Shown: in pieces, positions 16,775 to 26,046 of the stretch
Layout: each line of letters opens with the position of its first letter
Position numbering within the stretch: position 1 is the first letter of the stretch
From: Planomonospora_B alba
GTDB taxonomy: Bacteria; Actinomycetota; Actinomycetes; Streptosporangiales; Streptosporangiaceae
Direction: 5' to 3'
DNA: 64,000 nt
Assembly (NCBI RefSeq): GCF_039534085.1
Contig: NZ_BAAAUT010000009.1
Location: 62,001 to 126,000 of the forward strand
Notes under the pieces: generated by a model
Database searches by the model: none
What the model was told of the DNA's origin: nothing
Seen by the model: the letters and a program-made list of their open reading frames with translations, nothing else
Program-made: the position numbers and the translations under genes

Positions 16775-17681
16775 GGGGGCGCGGCCCGCGCCGCCGGGCC
16801 GGGGCGTCGCCGCCGGCGCCGAGCGGGACCGTCAGCCCGCGCGCTCCGGCCCCGACCAGGCCGAGGAGCCTGCGCAGCGCGGCCGAGGCGCCCACGACCC
16901 GCATGCCGTACGGCAGGGCGCCGGCGGCGCGCGCCAGCGCCGCCGCGCATCCGGCGTCGGCGAAGGCCAGCCCGCCCAGGTCAACGGTCACCGGGCCGTC
17001 GGCGGGCAGGTCCTCGGCCAGCCCGGCCAGGACCGCCTCCAGGGCGTCCCTGCAGGTGCGGTCGGCCTCGCCGGTCAGGCGCAGCCCCACCGGGTCGGCG
17101 GTGCGCGCCAGCCGCAGCCGCGGGCGCCAGTCGTCCGCGGTGCGGGGGGAGACGGTCGCGGGATGGGCGGCGGCGATGCCGCGCAGCCGGTCGTCCGCGA
17201 ACAGCCGCTGGTCGTACATGCAGACCACGGTGGCGTACCCGTCGGCGAAGATCCGGCCGGCCTGCGCCTCGTACCAGGCCAGCCGCTCGGTGCCGTCCAC
17301 CCGCGGGGAACGTGCGGCCCACGCCATGTCCGCGATCACCCGCAGGCCCGGGTATCCCTCCCGGCGCGTCCGGACCAGCTGCCCGCGCCAGCCGTCCAGC
17401 ATCGCCTCGGCGTCGAAGCGCCCGGTGGCGAGGTAGGAGTCGTCGGCGGTGTGGAACGCCACCCGGCCGAGGGCGCCGGCGGTCCCGACGTCCACCCCGC
17501 GGTCCGCGAGCGCCGACCGCAGCGTCCGCGGCGCGGTCCCGTCGGTGAAGCACATCACCTTCTCGCCCGCCCGCAGGCCGGCGTCGACGAAGTCCAGCAT
17601 GGTCGTCAGGCGCTCGTCGTCGCCGCGGAAAGCCCAGCAGACGTGGTCGCCCGGCGCGAGCCGGTCCACCGCGGTCGTCAT
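16695..17681 (-). CDS. MEDS-domain sensor with C-terminal STAS domain
   Basis: A 328-residue protein with an N-terminal MEDS (DcmR-like sensory) domain, residues about 5-180: LAPGDHVCWAFRGDDERL, then GEKVMCFTD, and further on RVIADMAW. A STAS-like domain follows (about 195-285; PVTVDLGGLAFADAGCAAAL). In STAS anti-anti-sigma factors the equivalent motif is usually FIDSSG, with a phosphorylated Ser; here it is FADAGC, so phosphoregulation by a partner kinase is doubtful. The Arg/Pro-rich C-terminal tail is encoded antisense to the end of miaB. MEDS-STAS proteins are common in actinobacteria and probably sense small ligands to control sigma factors; the target here is unknown. Confidence 0.85.
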   Translation of the reverse strand: MTTAVDRLAPGDHVCWAFRGDDERLTTMLDFVDAGLRAGEKVMCFTDGTAPRTLRSALADRGVDVGTAGALGRVAFHTADDSYLATGRFDAEAMLDGWRGQLVRTRREGYPGLRVIADMAWAARSPRVDGTERLAWYEAQAGRIFADGYATVVCMYDQRLFADDRLRGIAAAHPATVSPRTADDWRPRLRLARTADPVGLRLTGEADRTCRDALEAVLAGLAEDLPADGPVTVDLGGLAFADAGCAAALARAAGALPYGMRVVGASAALRRLLGLVGAGARGLTVPLGAGGDAPARRRGPRPLRSGRRSPARPPARRARDGRSTACRA

Positions 17682-17872
17682 CAGCAGGTCACCGTGTCCT
17701 CGTCGGTCTGCGCCGTTACCCCTGATCTACCGTCGCGACCATTACACCCGACCGCGCCCGCCGCGCGCCAGGGCTGCGTGCCGTTCCGTTCCTCCGCGGC
17801 CGCCGTGAGCCGGGGTGCCGCGCCTCCGCGGCCGGGGCGGGCCGGGGCGGGCCGGGGCGGCCCGCTCCGGGG

Positions 17873-19312
17873 TCAGCCGGTTTCCAGGCGGGCGCGCAGC
17901 TCGCGGGCGGTGACCAGGACGTGCTCGACCTCGGCCGGGGTCGGCCAGGGGGCGCTTCCCGGCCGCAACAGCGTGGCGCGGACCGCGCCGAGGTGTTCGA
18001 CGGAGCTGCGGTGCAGGCCGCTCCGCTCGGTCAGCCACGCCACGACGCCGGTGTGGTCGTGCAGCGGCCGGGTCACCAGGTCCCAGGTGCCGAGGATCTC
18101 GGCCAGTTCCTCCGCGCGGAGCGGGACACCGCCCCGGCGGCCCGCCGCGGCGGCGGTCAGCTCCGCGCGGGCGACCAGCTCGGGCTCGGCGGTGCGGTCC
18201 CACGGCGAGGACGGCGCGGCCTGCGGCCACGGGTCGGCCGCGTAGAGGTCGGAGAGCTCGGGAGCCGAGCCGGTCACCGAGAGCAGCGCGGCCAGCTCGG
18301 CCGCCGCCTGCCGGTGCCCCGCCAGCGCCGCCTGCCGGAACCAGTGCCGCCCGCCCTCCAGGTCGCCCCGCTCCGCGATGAGCAGCAGCGCGAAGTTGAA
18401 GGCGGCCTCCGCGTCGCCGCAGGCCGCCGCCCGGCCGAACCAGTGGCCCGCCGCCTCGGTGTCCTTCAGCTCCACGCAGACGAACCCGGCCGTCCGCTGG
18501 TCGCCGACCCGCCCCGCCTGCGCGGCCTGCTCGAACCAGGCCCGGGCGGCCCGCAGGTCGCCGCGGGAGAGCGCGATCCCGCCGAGCCGCGAGGCGGCCC
18601 CGGGATGCTCCTCCCGGGCGGCCAGCCGGTAGAACACCTCGGCGCCCTCGGGGTCGCGGTGCGCGGCCAGGAGCAGGCCGAGATGGTAGGCGGCGTCGGT
18701 GTGGCCGGCCCGGGCGGCCGTCTCCCACCAGCGCAGCGCCTCGTCCTCGTCCCCGCAGGCGTAGCAGAGGAAGCCCAGGTCGTGGGCGGAGGCCAGATCG
18801 CCGTCCAGTGCGGCCCCGCGGTGCCACTCCGCGGCCTGCCGGGTCTCCCCGGCGTCCTCGCAGAGCAGGGCGAGCCGCCGGGCCGCGGGCCGGGAGCCCG
18901 CCCGGGCCGCGGTCTCGAACCAGTGCCGGGCCGCGGTCAGGTCGCCGTGCCCGTCCAGCAGGAGCGTCGCCAGGTTCAGCGCGGCCTCGGCGTCGCCGCC
19001 GGCCGCGGCCAGCTCGTACCAGCACGCGGCCTCGTCGAGGCTGCCGTGCTTCTCGTGCCACACGCCGAGGTTGAAGGCGCTGTCCAGGTCGCCCCCGGCC
19101 GCCGCCCGCTCCCACCAGTGCCGGGCCGCCGAGCGGTCGCCCCGCTGCGCGTGGCGGCGGCCGAGCAGGTGCGCGGCGCGCACGTCCCCGCCCTGCGCGG
19201 CCAGCACCAGGGCGGCGTCGTCCGCCCCGTCCAGGTCACCGTCCTCGGCGCCCCGGGGGGCGGGCACCATGGCCGGTGTCGCCGTCCCCGGGTCGTCCGG
19301 CCACCACCTCAT
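17873..19312 (-). CDS. Sel1/TPR-repeat protein
   Basis: A 479-residue protein made mainly of about nine to ten Sel1-like (SLR) helical repeats, residues 40-360, with the recurring pattern GDxxAAxxLGxLxxxxGDxxxAxxWxxxAA (seen for example as AEAALNLATLLLDGHGDL and DAAYHLGLLLAAH). Sel1 arrays are scaffolds for protein binding. The C-terminal 100 residues lack repeats and are predicted helical with no recognised domain. There is no signal peptide. ATG 19312 is chosen because GAGGAGG lies five bases upstream; an upstream in-frame start would add 25 residues without a ribosome-binding site. The binding partner is unknown. Confidence 0.88.
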   Translation of the reverse strand: MRWWPDDPGTATPAMVPAPRGAEDGDLDGADDAALVLAAQGGDVRAAHLLGRRHAQRGDRSAARHWWERAAAGGDLDSAFNLGVWHEKHGSLDEAACWYELAAAGGDAEAALNLATLLLDGHGDLTAARHWFETAARAGSRPAARRLALLCEDAGETRQAAEWHRGAALDGDLASAHDLGFLCYACGDEDEALRWWETAARAGHTDAAYHLGLLLAAHRDPEGAEVFYRLAAREEHPGAASRLGGIALSRGDLRAARAWFEQAAQAGRVGDQRTAGFVCVELKDTEAAGHWFGRAAACGDAEAAFNFALLLIAERGDLEGGRHWFRQAALAGHRQAAAELAALLSVTGSAPELSDLYAADPWPQAAPSSPWDRTAEPELVARAELTAAAAGRRGGVPLRAEELAEILGTWDLVTRPLHDHTGVVAWLTERSGLHRSSVEHLGAVRATLLRPGSAPWPTPAEVEHVLVTARELRARLETG

Positions 19313-19405
19313 GTCGTCCTCCTCGCCGACGTCCCGCCGACAAGGCACAGATTCGCATGTGACCGATCGGACGCGGAGCGTAATCACCGCTTCCGTGGCG
19401 GGGAT

Positions 19406-20377
19406 TTATCCGACGAAGTTCACGAAGCCCACGTACATCCCCATGGAGCAGACGTAGCGCAGCGTGCCCGGACCGTGCGGGGCGAGCCGTACGACCGCGG
19501 GGAGGACCACGTCACGGCCGTCGACGGTGAGCGTCCGGGTGCAGCCGGGGGCGCCGGAGAGACGGAAGACGAGCTCGACGGGCACCCCCGCGCGGGCGGT
19601 GACGACCCCCGGCCGGTAGCCGCGGCCCGTCGCCCAGACCTCGATCCGCTGGACGCCGCCGGCTCCGGCGGACGGGACCGCCGGCGCGGCCGCCGCCGCG
19701 CCGCCCGGGGCGGGCGTCCAGCCGCCCAGCCGCAGCCCGGAACCGGCCGTCCACACGCCGGCGACCAGCACGGCCACCCCCGCCACCGCCGCCGGCCGGC
19801 CCGTGGCCACCCGCCGCAGCACCAGGCCGAGCAGGGCGAACGCGGGCGAGCTGCCCACCGCGAACCCGGCCAGGGCCGCGGCCCCGCCCGCCACCGAGCC
19901 GGTGGAGACCGCCGCGGCCTCGACGCCGAGCGTGACCCCGCAGGGCACGAGGACCGTCGCGGCCCCCAGCAGCAGGGCCCGTCCCGCGTCCGGCGGCGCG
20001 GCGGCCCCGGGCGGCGCGTCCCCGGAGCAGGCGGCGGGCCGGCGGACGAGCATCCGGATCCCGAAGCAGGCCACCGCGATCCCGGTCGCGACGAGCAGCG
20101 CCGCCCGCGCCGCGGGGGACGGCCGGACGGCGGAGCCCAGCAGTCCCAGCAGCGCCCCGGCGGCCGTGTGGGAGGCGAGGCGCCCGGCCAGGAACAGCAG
20201 GACGGACCCGCGGCCCGAGGAGGGCCGGTGCTCCCGGGCCGCCCCGGAGGGCCCCCGGGGCGCCCCGGAGGCCAGCCCCGCCAGCAGCCCGCCCTGCACC
20301 GCCGCGCACGACGCGGTGCCCGCCACCAGCCCGGCGGCGAACCCCCCGGTGAACAGCGCGACCGCCTCCACGCTCAA
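19406..20377 (-). CDS. TauE/SafE-type membrane protein fused to a cupredoxin-like domain
   Basis: A 323-residue protein. The first 220 residues have about six membrane segments of the COG2836 (SafE/UreH-like, DsbD-related) type, with the paired small motifs ASCAAVQGG near residue 22 and VPCGVTLGVEAA near 165. After a Pro/Ala linker, residues 240-323 form a cupredoxin-like domain: EVWATGRGYRPGVVTARAGV and a C-terminal YVCSMGMYVGF, in which Cys and Met are potential copper ligands. COG2836-cupredoxin combinations are associated with copper or other heavy-metal handling, so a role in metal delivery or redox at the membrane is inferred. The start TTG 20377 follows a G-run; GTG 20371 is possible. 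Confidence 0.78.
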   Translation of the reverse strand: MSVEAVALFTGGFAAGLVAGTASCAAVQGGLLAGLASGAPRGPSGAAREHRPSSGRGSVLLFLAGRLASHTAAGALLGLLGSAVRPSPAARAALLVATGIAVACFGIRMLVRRPAACSGDAPPGAAAPPDAGRALLLGAATVLVPCGVTLGVEAAAVSTGSVAGGAAALAGFAVGSSPAFALLGLVLRRVATGRPAAVAGVAVLVAGVWTAGSGLRLGGWTPAPGGAAAAAPAVPSAGAGGVQRIEVWATGRGYRPGVVTARAGVPVELVFRLSGAPGCTRTLTVDGRDVVLPAVVRLAPHGPGTLRYVCSMGMYVGFVNFVG

Positions 20378-20585
20378 CGAACGCCCCCCGCCCAGGTGCC
20401 CACGGTCCGCACGCTAGCCGCCCCGGGAGGGCGCGAACAGTCACATTCCACTCACCGAGGGCTACGTCCGCGTGACCCCGGGCCCGCCCCGTCCGGGACC
20501 CCTCCGCCCCGGACGGCCGCGTCCTCGGGCCCGGCCGGGGCGGCCCGCCCGTGACCGGCCCCGTCCGCGGCGGCGCCGGGCGTCC

Positions 20586-21233
20586 TCAGGCCCAGCCGGG
20601 GCGGACCAGGCCGGACTCGTAGGCGATGACGACGAGCTGGGCGCGGTCGCGGGCCTGGAGCTTCGTCATGGCGCGGCTGACGTGGGTCTTGGCCGTGGCC
20701 GGGCTCATGAACAGCTCCCGGGCGATCTCGTCGTTGGTCATGCCCGTGCCGACCAGGGCGAGGACCTCGCGCTCGCGGTCGGTCAGCGCGGACAGGTCGA
20801 GCGCGGCGGCGGGCTCCTTGGCGCGGCTGGCATACTCGGAGATCAGCCGCCGGGTGACGCCGGGGGAGAGCAGGGCGTCGCCGGCGGCGACCACCCGGAC
20901 GGCCTGGATCAGCTCGGCGGGCTCGGTGTCCTTGACCAGGAAGCCGCTGGCGCCGCCGCGGAGGGCCTCGAAGACGTACTCGTCCAGCTCGAACGTGGTC
21001 AGGATGACGATCCTCGGGCCGGGCGGCATGCGCCGGGTGGCGGTCAGGCCGTCCATGCCGGGCATCCGGACGTCCATCAGGACCACGTCCGGCCTGTGCT
21101 GCGCGGCCAGGGCGAGGGCCTCGGCCCCGTCGGCGGCCTCGCCGACCACGGTCATGTCGGGCTGGGCGTCGAGCAGCGCCCGGAACCCGGCCCGGACCAG
21201 GGCCTGGTCGTCGGCGAGGACGATCCTGATCAC
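20586..21233 (-). CDS. NarL/LuxR-type response regulator
   Basis: A 215-residue two-component regulator. The receiver domain has DD near residue 8, the phosphoacceptor Asp in VVLMDVRMPGMDG and Lys in LVKDTEPAEL; the C-terminal LuxR-type helix-turn-helix has LTDREREVLALVGTGMTNDE and SPATAKTHVSRAMTKL. It is encoded immediately after its kinase with an ATGA overlap. Targets are unknown. Confidence 0.95.
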   Translation of the reverse strand: MIRIVLADDQALVRAGFRALLDAQPDMTVVGEAADGAEALALAAQHRPDVVLMDVRMPGMDGLTATRRMPPGPRIVILTTFELDEYVFEALRGGASGFLVKDTEPAELIQAVRVVAAGDALLSPGVTRRLISEYASRAKEPAAALDLSALTDREREVLALVGTGMTNDEIARELFMSPATAKTHVSRAMTKLQARDRAQLVVIAYESGLVRPGWA

Positions 21234-22396
21234 AGTGCCTCCTCCGGCTGTCCCGGCGCGGGCAGCCTGGCCTCGACGCGGAACCCCCGCCCGCAGGGGC
21301 CCGCGGTCAGCGTGCCGCCGAGGGCGGCGGCACGCTCGCGCATGCCGGGGATGCCGTTGCCGCCGCCCAGATCCCGGTCGGGGCCGGCGGCCGGCGGTCC
21401 GCCGCCGGAGTCGGTGATCCGGATCAGCAGCTCACCGGGACCGTACTCCAGCAGGACGGCGACGGTGGAGCCGGGGGCGTGCCGCCGGGCGTTGGTGAGG
21501 GCCTCCTGCACGATGCGGTACCCGGCCCGGTCCACGCCGGGCGGGAGCGGCCGCGCGCGGCCCGCGGTCTCCACGGTGACGGGCAGGCCGCTCCGCTCGA
21601 CCAGCTCCTCCAGCCGGTCGAGCCCGGCGGTGGGGGAGCGCGGCGCCCCGTCGCGGAGCACGCCGATCACGGAACGCATCTCGGTGAGCACGTCCTTGGA
21701 GGCGTGCTTGATCGTGGCGAGCGCGGTGCGGGCCTGCTCGGGCTGGTCGTCGATCAGGTGCAGCGCGGTGGAGGCCTGCACGTGGATGAGCGAGATGTTG
21801 TGGGCCAGCACGTCGTGCAGTTCCTGGGCCATGCTCAGCCGCTCCTCGCTGGCCTGCCGCCGGGCCTCCTCCTGCGCGGTCCGCTCCTGCTCGGCCCGGT
21901 GCTCGGCCTCGGCCTTGCGGCGCTCGGCCTCGCGCTCGCGCCGGACCCGGACGAACTCGCCCCCCGCCATCAGGACGCCCATGACGGCCGCGATCGCGAT
22001 GGAGTGCCACAGGCCGGGGCTGGGTACGGGCGCCAGCCAGGTGGTGTGCACGAGGAAGAACACGTAGTCCGCGGCGGCGGCGGTCCAGGCGGCCCGCCGG
22101 TGGCCGCGGAGGAGGGCGTTGAAGAGCGCGATGCCGGGGCTGAAGAAGATCGGCCCGTAGGCGTGGCCCCGGCTGACGAAGACGACCATCGTGGCCATGG
22201 TGAGGACCAGGGTGAGCACCGGCTGGCGGCGGCGCAGGGCCAGCGCGAGCCCTCCGCCCAGCAGCAGGGCGTCACCGAGCGGGTCCGCCGGGACGCTGCC
22301 CGGCTGGTTCAGCTCCGCCTGGGAGTTGGACGCGACCTGTACGGCTCCCACGATGATCGGGAGCAGCCGGTCGGTCCAGCGGGGTCGGGAGCGCAC
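21230..22396 (-). CDS. NarL-family sensor histidine kinase (HisKA_3)
   Basis: A 388-residue membrane histidine kinase. About four hydrophobic segments cover residues 10-150, then a coiled linker rich in Glu and Arg (to 195), the HisKA_3 dimerisation helix with phosphoacceptor His in MAQELHDVLAHNISLI, and an ATPase domain with N-box EALTNARRHAPG and a G-box GGGNGIPGMRERA. It is coupled to the downstream response regulator. The start is GTG 22396. It is divergent from ggt, with 125 bp between them. Confidence 0.94.
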   Translation of the reverse strand: MRSRPRWTDRLLPIIVGAVQVASNSQAELNQPGSVPADPLGDALLLGGGLALALRRRQPVLTLVLTMATMVVFVSRGHAYGPIFFSPGIALFNALLRGHRRAAWTAAAADYVFFLVHTTWLAPVPSPGLWHSIAIAAVMGVLMAGGEFVRVRREREAERRKAEAEHRAEQERTAQEEARRQASEERLSMAQELHDVLAHNISLIHVQASTALHLIDDQPEQARTALATIKHASKDVLTEMRSVIGVLRDGAPRSPTAGLDRLEELVERSGLPVTVETAGRARPLPPGVDRAGYRIVQEALTNARRHAPGSTVAVLLEYGPGELLIRITDSGGGPPAAGPDRDLGGGNGIPGMRERAAALGGTLTAGPCGRGFRVEARLPAPGQPEEAL

Positions 22397-22521
22397 GCCA
22401 GCACCCTAACCCGCACCCCCGACCTGGGCGTCCTTCCGGTGACGGAGGAGCCGCTACATCTTCGGCGGTACAGGTGCTGACAACACTGACAAGTTGGGTA
22501 AAGCTCAGCGCGGGAGGACAT

Positions 22522-24294
22522 ATGATCACTCATCGCTCTGCCGTACCGCTGGTCGGGGTTCTGCTCGCCGGTTCCGCCGTGCTCACCCAGCCCGCCGCGG
22601 CGGCCCCGCCGGCCGAGACGGTCGGCGGAACCGGGAAGACCGGCAAGACGGCCGTCGCCGAGGGGTACGGCGGCGCGGTCTCCACCGTGGACCTCGACGC
22701 GAGCGAGGCCGCACTGCGGGTGCTGCGCCGCGGCGGCAACGCCGTGGACGCGGCGGTCGCCGCGGCGGCCGTGCTCGGGGTCACCGAGCCCTACTCGGCC
22801 GGGCTGGCCGGAGGAGGCTTCCTCCTCTACTACGACGCGCGGCGCAAGAAGGTCCACACGATCGACGGCCGCGAGACGGCCCCGGCGGCGATGACGGCGG
22901 CCTCCCTGGAGGGGATCCCGTTCGAGGAGGCCGTCACCAGCGGCCTGTCGGCCGGCGTGCCCGGCAGCGTGGCCCAGTGGGAGCTGGCGCTGCGCCGCTT
23001 CGGCACGCTCTCGCTCCGCCAGGCGCTGCAGCCCGCGATCGAGGTCGCGCGCAGGGGGTTCACGGTCGACCAGACGTTCCACGACCAGACCGCGGCCAAC
23101 GCCGCCCGCTTCGCGGACTTCACCTCCACCGCGAAGCTCTTCCTCCCCGGCGGCGCGCCGCCGAAGGTCGGCTCGACCTTCCGCAACCCCGAGCTGGCCG
23201 AGACCTACCGCCTGCTCGGCCGGTACGGCCCCCGCTGGCTGTACGGCGGGCGGCTCGGCGAGGAGATCGTGGCCACCGTGAAGAGGCCGCCGGTGGCGCC
23301 CGGGTCCACCCGCACCGTCCGGCCGGGGCTGATGGAGCTGCCGGACCTCGCGGCCTACCGGGCGCTGGAGCGGCCGCCGACCAAGGTCTCCTACCGGGGC
23401 ATGGACGTCTACGGCATGGCGCCCCCGTCCTCGGGCGGCTCCACGGTCGGCGAGGCGCTGAACATCCTCCAGGCGCTGCCGGAGGTCGGCCTGCACGAGT
23501 ACCTGGAGGCCTCCCGGCTCGCCTTCGCCGACCGGGGGAAGTACGTCGGCGACGTGCCCGGCGTGCCCCTGCGGCAGCTGCTGTCCGACGGCTTCGCCAA
23601 GGAGCGCGCCTGCCTGGTCACCGAGCGGGCGATGGCGCACCCGGCCCCGGCCGGCGAGCCCGACGGGGACTACGGGCCGTGCCCGGCGGCCACCCCGGCG
23701 GCGACCGCGCAGCAGGCCCCCGAGGGGCCGGAGACCACCCACCTGGTGGTGGCGGACCGCTGGGGGAACGTGGTGGCCTACAACATCACCATCGAGTCCA
23801 CCGGCGGCAACGGCATCGTCGTGCCCGGCCGGGGGTTCCTGCTCAACAACGAGCTGACCGACTTCACCTTCGGCCCGGCCCCCGGCGACCCGAACCTGCC
23901 CGGCCCCGGCAAGCGGCCCCGCTCGTCCATGGCGCCGACGATCGTCCTGGACGGCGGGAAGCCGGTGCTCGCGCTGGGCTCGCCCGGAGGATCCACGATC
24001 ATCACGACCGTGCTGCAGATCCTGGTCAACCGCTGGGAGCTCGGCATGTCCCTGCCCGAGGCCGTCGCCGCGCCCCGGGCCACCCAGCGCAACACCGCCC
24101 AGACCCAGGCGGAGCAGGCGTTCATCGACCGCCACGGCGCCGAGCTGAGCGCGCGCGGCCACAGCCTGGCCCTCAACCCGGAGATCGGCGCGGCCACCGC
24201 GGTGGAGTTCCTCGGCGGGGGGAGGCTCCAGGCCGTCGCCGAACCCGCCCGCCGGGGCGGCGGCAGCGCCCTGGTGCTGGTCCCGGCGCGGTAG
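22522..24294 (+). CDS. ggt: Gamma-glutamyltranspeptidase
   Basis: Secreted Ntn-hydrolase that cleaves gamma-glutamyl compounds such as glutathione analogues. The 590-residue precursor has a signal peptide (MITHRSAVPLVGVLLAGSAV, AAAAP cleavage region), the large-subunit sequence GGNAVDAAVAAAAVLGV and GGGFLLYYD, and the autoprocessing Thr in GPETTHLVVAD near residue 405, followed by the small-subunit motifs NNELTDF and SSMAPTIV. The GSPGGSTIITTV loop is intact. ATG 22522 is preceded by GGGAGG, so the longer frame beginning at 22474 is not used. Convergent with the monooxygenase gene. Confidence 0.95.
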   Translation: MITHRSAVPLVGVLLAGSAVLTQPAAAAPPAETVGGTGKTGKTAVAEGYGGAVSTVDLDASEAALRVLRRGGNAVDAAVAAAAVLGVTEPYSAGLAGGGFLLYYDARRKKVHTIDGRETAPAAMTAASLEGIPFEEAVTSGLSAGVPGSVAQWELALRRFGTLSLRQALQPAIEVARRGFTVDQTFHDQTAANAARFADFTSTAKLFLPGGAPPKVGSTFRNPELAETYRLLGRYGPRWLYGGRLGEEIVATVKRPPVAPGSTRTVRPGLMELPDLAAYRALERPPTKVSYRGMDVYGMAPPSSGGSTVGEALNILQALPEVGLHEYLEASRLAFADRGKYVGDVPGVPLRQLLSDGFAKERACLVTERAMAHPAPAGEPDGDYGPCPAATPAATAQQAPEGPETTHLVVADRWGNVVAYNITIESTGGNGIVVPGRGFLLNNELTDFTFGPAPGDPNLPGPGKRPRSSMAPTIVLDGGKPVLALGSPGGSTIITTVLQILVNRWELGMSLPEAVAAPRATQRNTAQTQAEQAFIDRHGAELSARGHSLALNPEIGAATAVEFLGGGRLQAVAEPARRGGGSALVLVPAR

Positions 24295-24366
24295 GCGGTC
24301 CGGGCCCCGTCCGGTCACGTCTGCTCCCGGTCCCGCCCGGTCCCGCCCGGTCCCGGTCCGGGTCCC

Positions 24367-24403
24367 GGTCCGGGTCCGGGGCGGCCGGCCCCGGACCCGG
24401 ACC
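24367..24403. terminator. Bidirectional terminator between ggt and monooxygenase
   Basis: A 15-bp perfect stem, GGTCCGGGTCCGGGG (24367-24381) and CCCCGGACCCGGACC (24389-24403), with a 7-nt loop. It sits between two convergent genes. A run of GGTCCCG-type short repeats precedes it. Confidence 0.8.
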
Positions 24404-24411
24404 GGCGGGGC

Positions 24412-25869
24412 TCAGCGGATCAGCTCGTATGCCTCGGGCCGCACCCGCCGGGTCCGCGCCCAGTACTCGAAGGTGAAGCCCGGCCAGAGGGTCCGGTTGA
24501 CGCCGCGGGAGTCGAGGTACCAGCTCCTGCAGCCGCCCTCGTTCCAGACGAGGGCGGAAAGGCGCCGCTGGAGCCGGTCGTTGAAGGCGCGCTGGGCCTC
24601 GGGCCGGACGTCCAGCGCCCTGGCCCGCGTCCGGGAGAGCAGCCGCAGGCACTCGATGATGTAGTGGACCTGGGACTCGATCATGAAGACGACCGAGTTG
24701 TGGCCCAGGCCGGTGTTGGGGCCGAGCAGGAAGAACAGGTTGGGGAAGCCCGAGACGGCGACGCCGTGGTAGGCCTCGATCCCGTCCTGCCAGGCGTCCT
24801 GGATCTTCCGTCCGCCCCTGCCGGTGATGCGCTGCTCGTTCAGCGCGTCCACGACCTTGAACCCGGTGCCGTAGACGATCACGTCGGCCTCGGTCTCCCG
24901 GCCGGAGGCGTCCACGATCGAGCCCTCCCGGATCTCGGTGATCCCGTCCGTCACGAGGTCGACGTTCTCCCTGGTGAGCGCGGGATAGTAGTCGTCGGAG
25001 AGCAGGATGCGCTTGCAGCCGATCGTGTAGTCCGGGGTCAGCTTGGCCCGCAGCGCCGGGTCGGGGACCTGCCGCTCCAGGTGGCGGCGGGCCATGGCCT
25101 CGTGCACCCTCATCAGGCGGGGGTCGACGGTGAAGCCGAGCGCGCGGGTCTCCAGCGCCCAGTAGACGGCGCTCCGCAGCGTGCGGGCGGCGCCGGGCAG
25201 GGCGAGCAGCCGCCTGGCCCGCTCCGGGAAGGCGAAGTCGGGCTTGGGCTGGATCCAGGGGGCGGTGCGCTGGTAGACGGTCAGGTGCGCGGCCCGCTCG
25301 GCGAGGTGGGGGACGAACTGGACCGCCGAGGCCCCGGTGCCCACCACCGCGACCCGCCTGCCCGCCAGGTCCACGGAGTGGTCCCATCCGGCCGAGTGGA
25401 AGGCCGGGCCGCGGAAGCGCTCCCGGCCCGGGATCTCCGGGAACGACGGGATGTGCAGGGCGCCGATGCCCGAGACGACCGCGTTGGTGGTGAACGACTC
25501 CCCGTCGGCGGTGCCGACCCGCCAGTGCCGGGCCGCGTCGTCGTACTCCAGGGAGACGACCTCCTTGCCGAACCTCAGGTGCGGGCCCAGGCCGTACTTG
25601 TCCGCGCAGGCCCGCAGGTAGTCGCGGATCTCCCGCTGCGGGGAGAACATCCGCGACCAGCGCGGGTTGAGCTCGAAGGAGAAGGAGTACATGTGCGAGG
25701 GGACGTCGCAGGCGCAGCCGGGGTAGGTGTTGTCCCGCCAGGTGCCGCCGAGCTCGCCGGCCTTCTCCAGGATCACGAAGTCGTGGTAGCCGGCTTCCTT
25801 CAGCTTGATCCCCATGCAGAGCCCGGCGAAGCCGGAGCCGATGACGGTGATGCCCGGGCGAGTCTTCAT
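24412..25869 (-). CDS. Flavin-containing monooxygenase, Baeyer-Villiger type
   Basis: A 485-residue FAD- and NADPH-dependent oxygenase. It has the N-terminal FAD Rossmann motif VIGSGFAGLCMG, LGGTWRDNTYPGCACDVPSH (typical of this group), the Baeyer-Villiger fingerprint FRGPAFHSAGWDH near residue 165 and the NADPH Rossmann motif VVGTGASAVQ near 185. Such enzymes insert oxygen next to ketones; the substrate is unknown. AAGGAGAG precedes ATG 25869. A perfect palindrome overlaps the region where the promoter should be, so a TetR-like repressor encoded elsewhere probably controls it. Confidence 0.93.
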   Translation of the reverse strand: MKTRPGITVIGSGFAGLCMGIKLKEAGYHDFVILEKAGELGGTWRDNTYPGCACDVPSHMYSFSFELNPRWSRMFSPQREIRDYLRACADKYGLGPHLRFGKEVVSLEYDDAARHWRVGTADGESFTTNAVVSGIGALHIPSFPEIPGRERFRGPAFHSAGWDHSVDLAGRRVAVVGTGASAVQFVPHLAERAAHLTVYQRTAPWIQPKPDFAFPERARRLLALPGAARTLRSAVYWALETRALGFTVDPRLMRVHEAMARRHLERQVPDPALRAKLTPDYTIGCKRILLSDDYYPALTRENVDLVTDGITEIREGSIVDASGRETEADVIVYGTGFKVVDALNEQRITGRGGRKIQDAWQDGIEAYHGVAVSGFPNLFFLLGPNTGLGHNSVVFMIESQVHYIIECLRLLSRTRARALDVRPEAQRAFNDRLQRRLSALVWNEGGCRSWYLDSRGVNRTLWPGFTFEYWARTRRVRPEAYELIR

Positions 25870-25880
25870 CCGCTCTCCTT

Positions 25881-25899
25881 ATTGGACTTATAGTCCAAT
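25881..25899. promoter_or_regulatory. Perfect palindrome upstream of the monooxygenase gene
   Basis: ATTGGACT-TAT-AGTCCAAT, an 8-3-8 perfect inverted repeat, 11 bp upstream of the monooxygenase start. On the minus strand it contains TATAAG, a -10-like sequence. The AT-rich palindrome in GC-rich DNA fits a TetR-family operator. Confidence 0.75.
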
Positions 25900-26046
25900 G
25901 TAGCGAGCGGGGCCGCCCGGCGTCCATCCCGGCACCGGGGAGACCGGCCGGTCGGTATGTTCCTGTGCCAGGGCACACGAAAAGCGCCGAGGGCGGTGCC
26001 GTCGGCGCGGGCGTACGGCGGGGCGGCCACGGGCCCCGCCGGGCGG

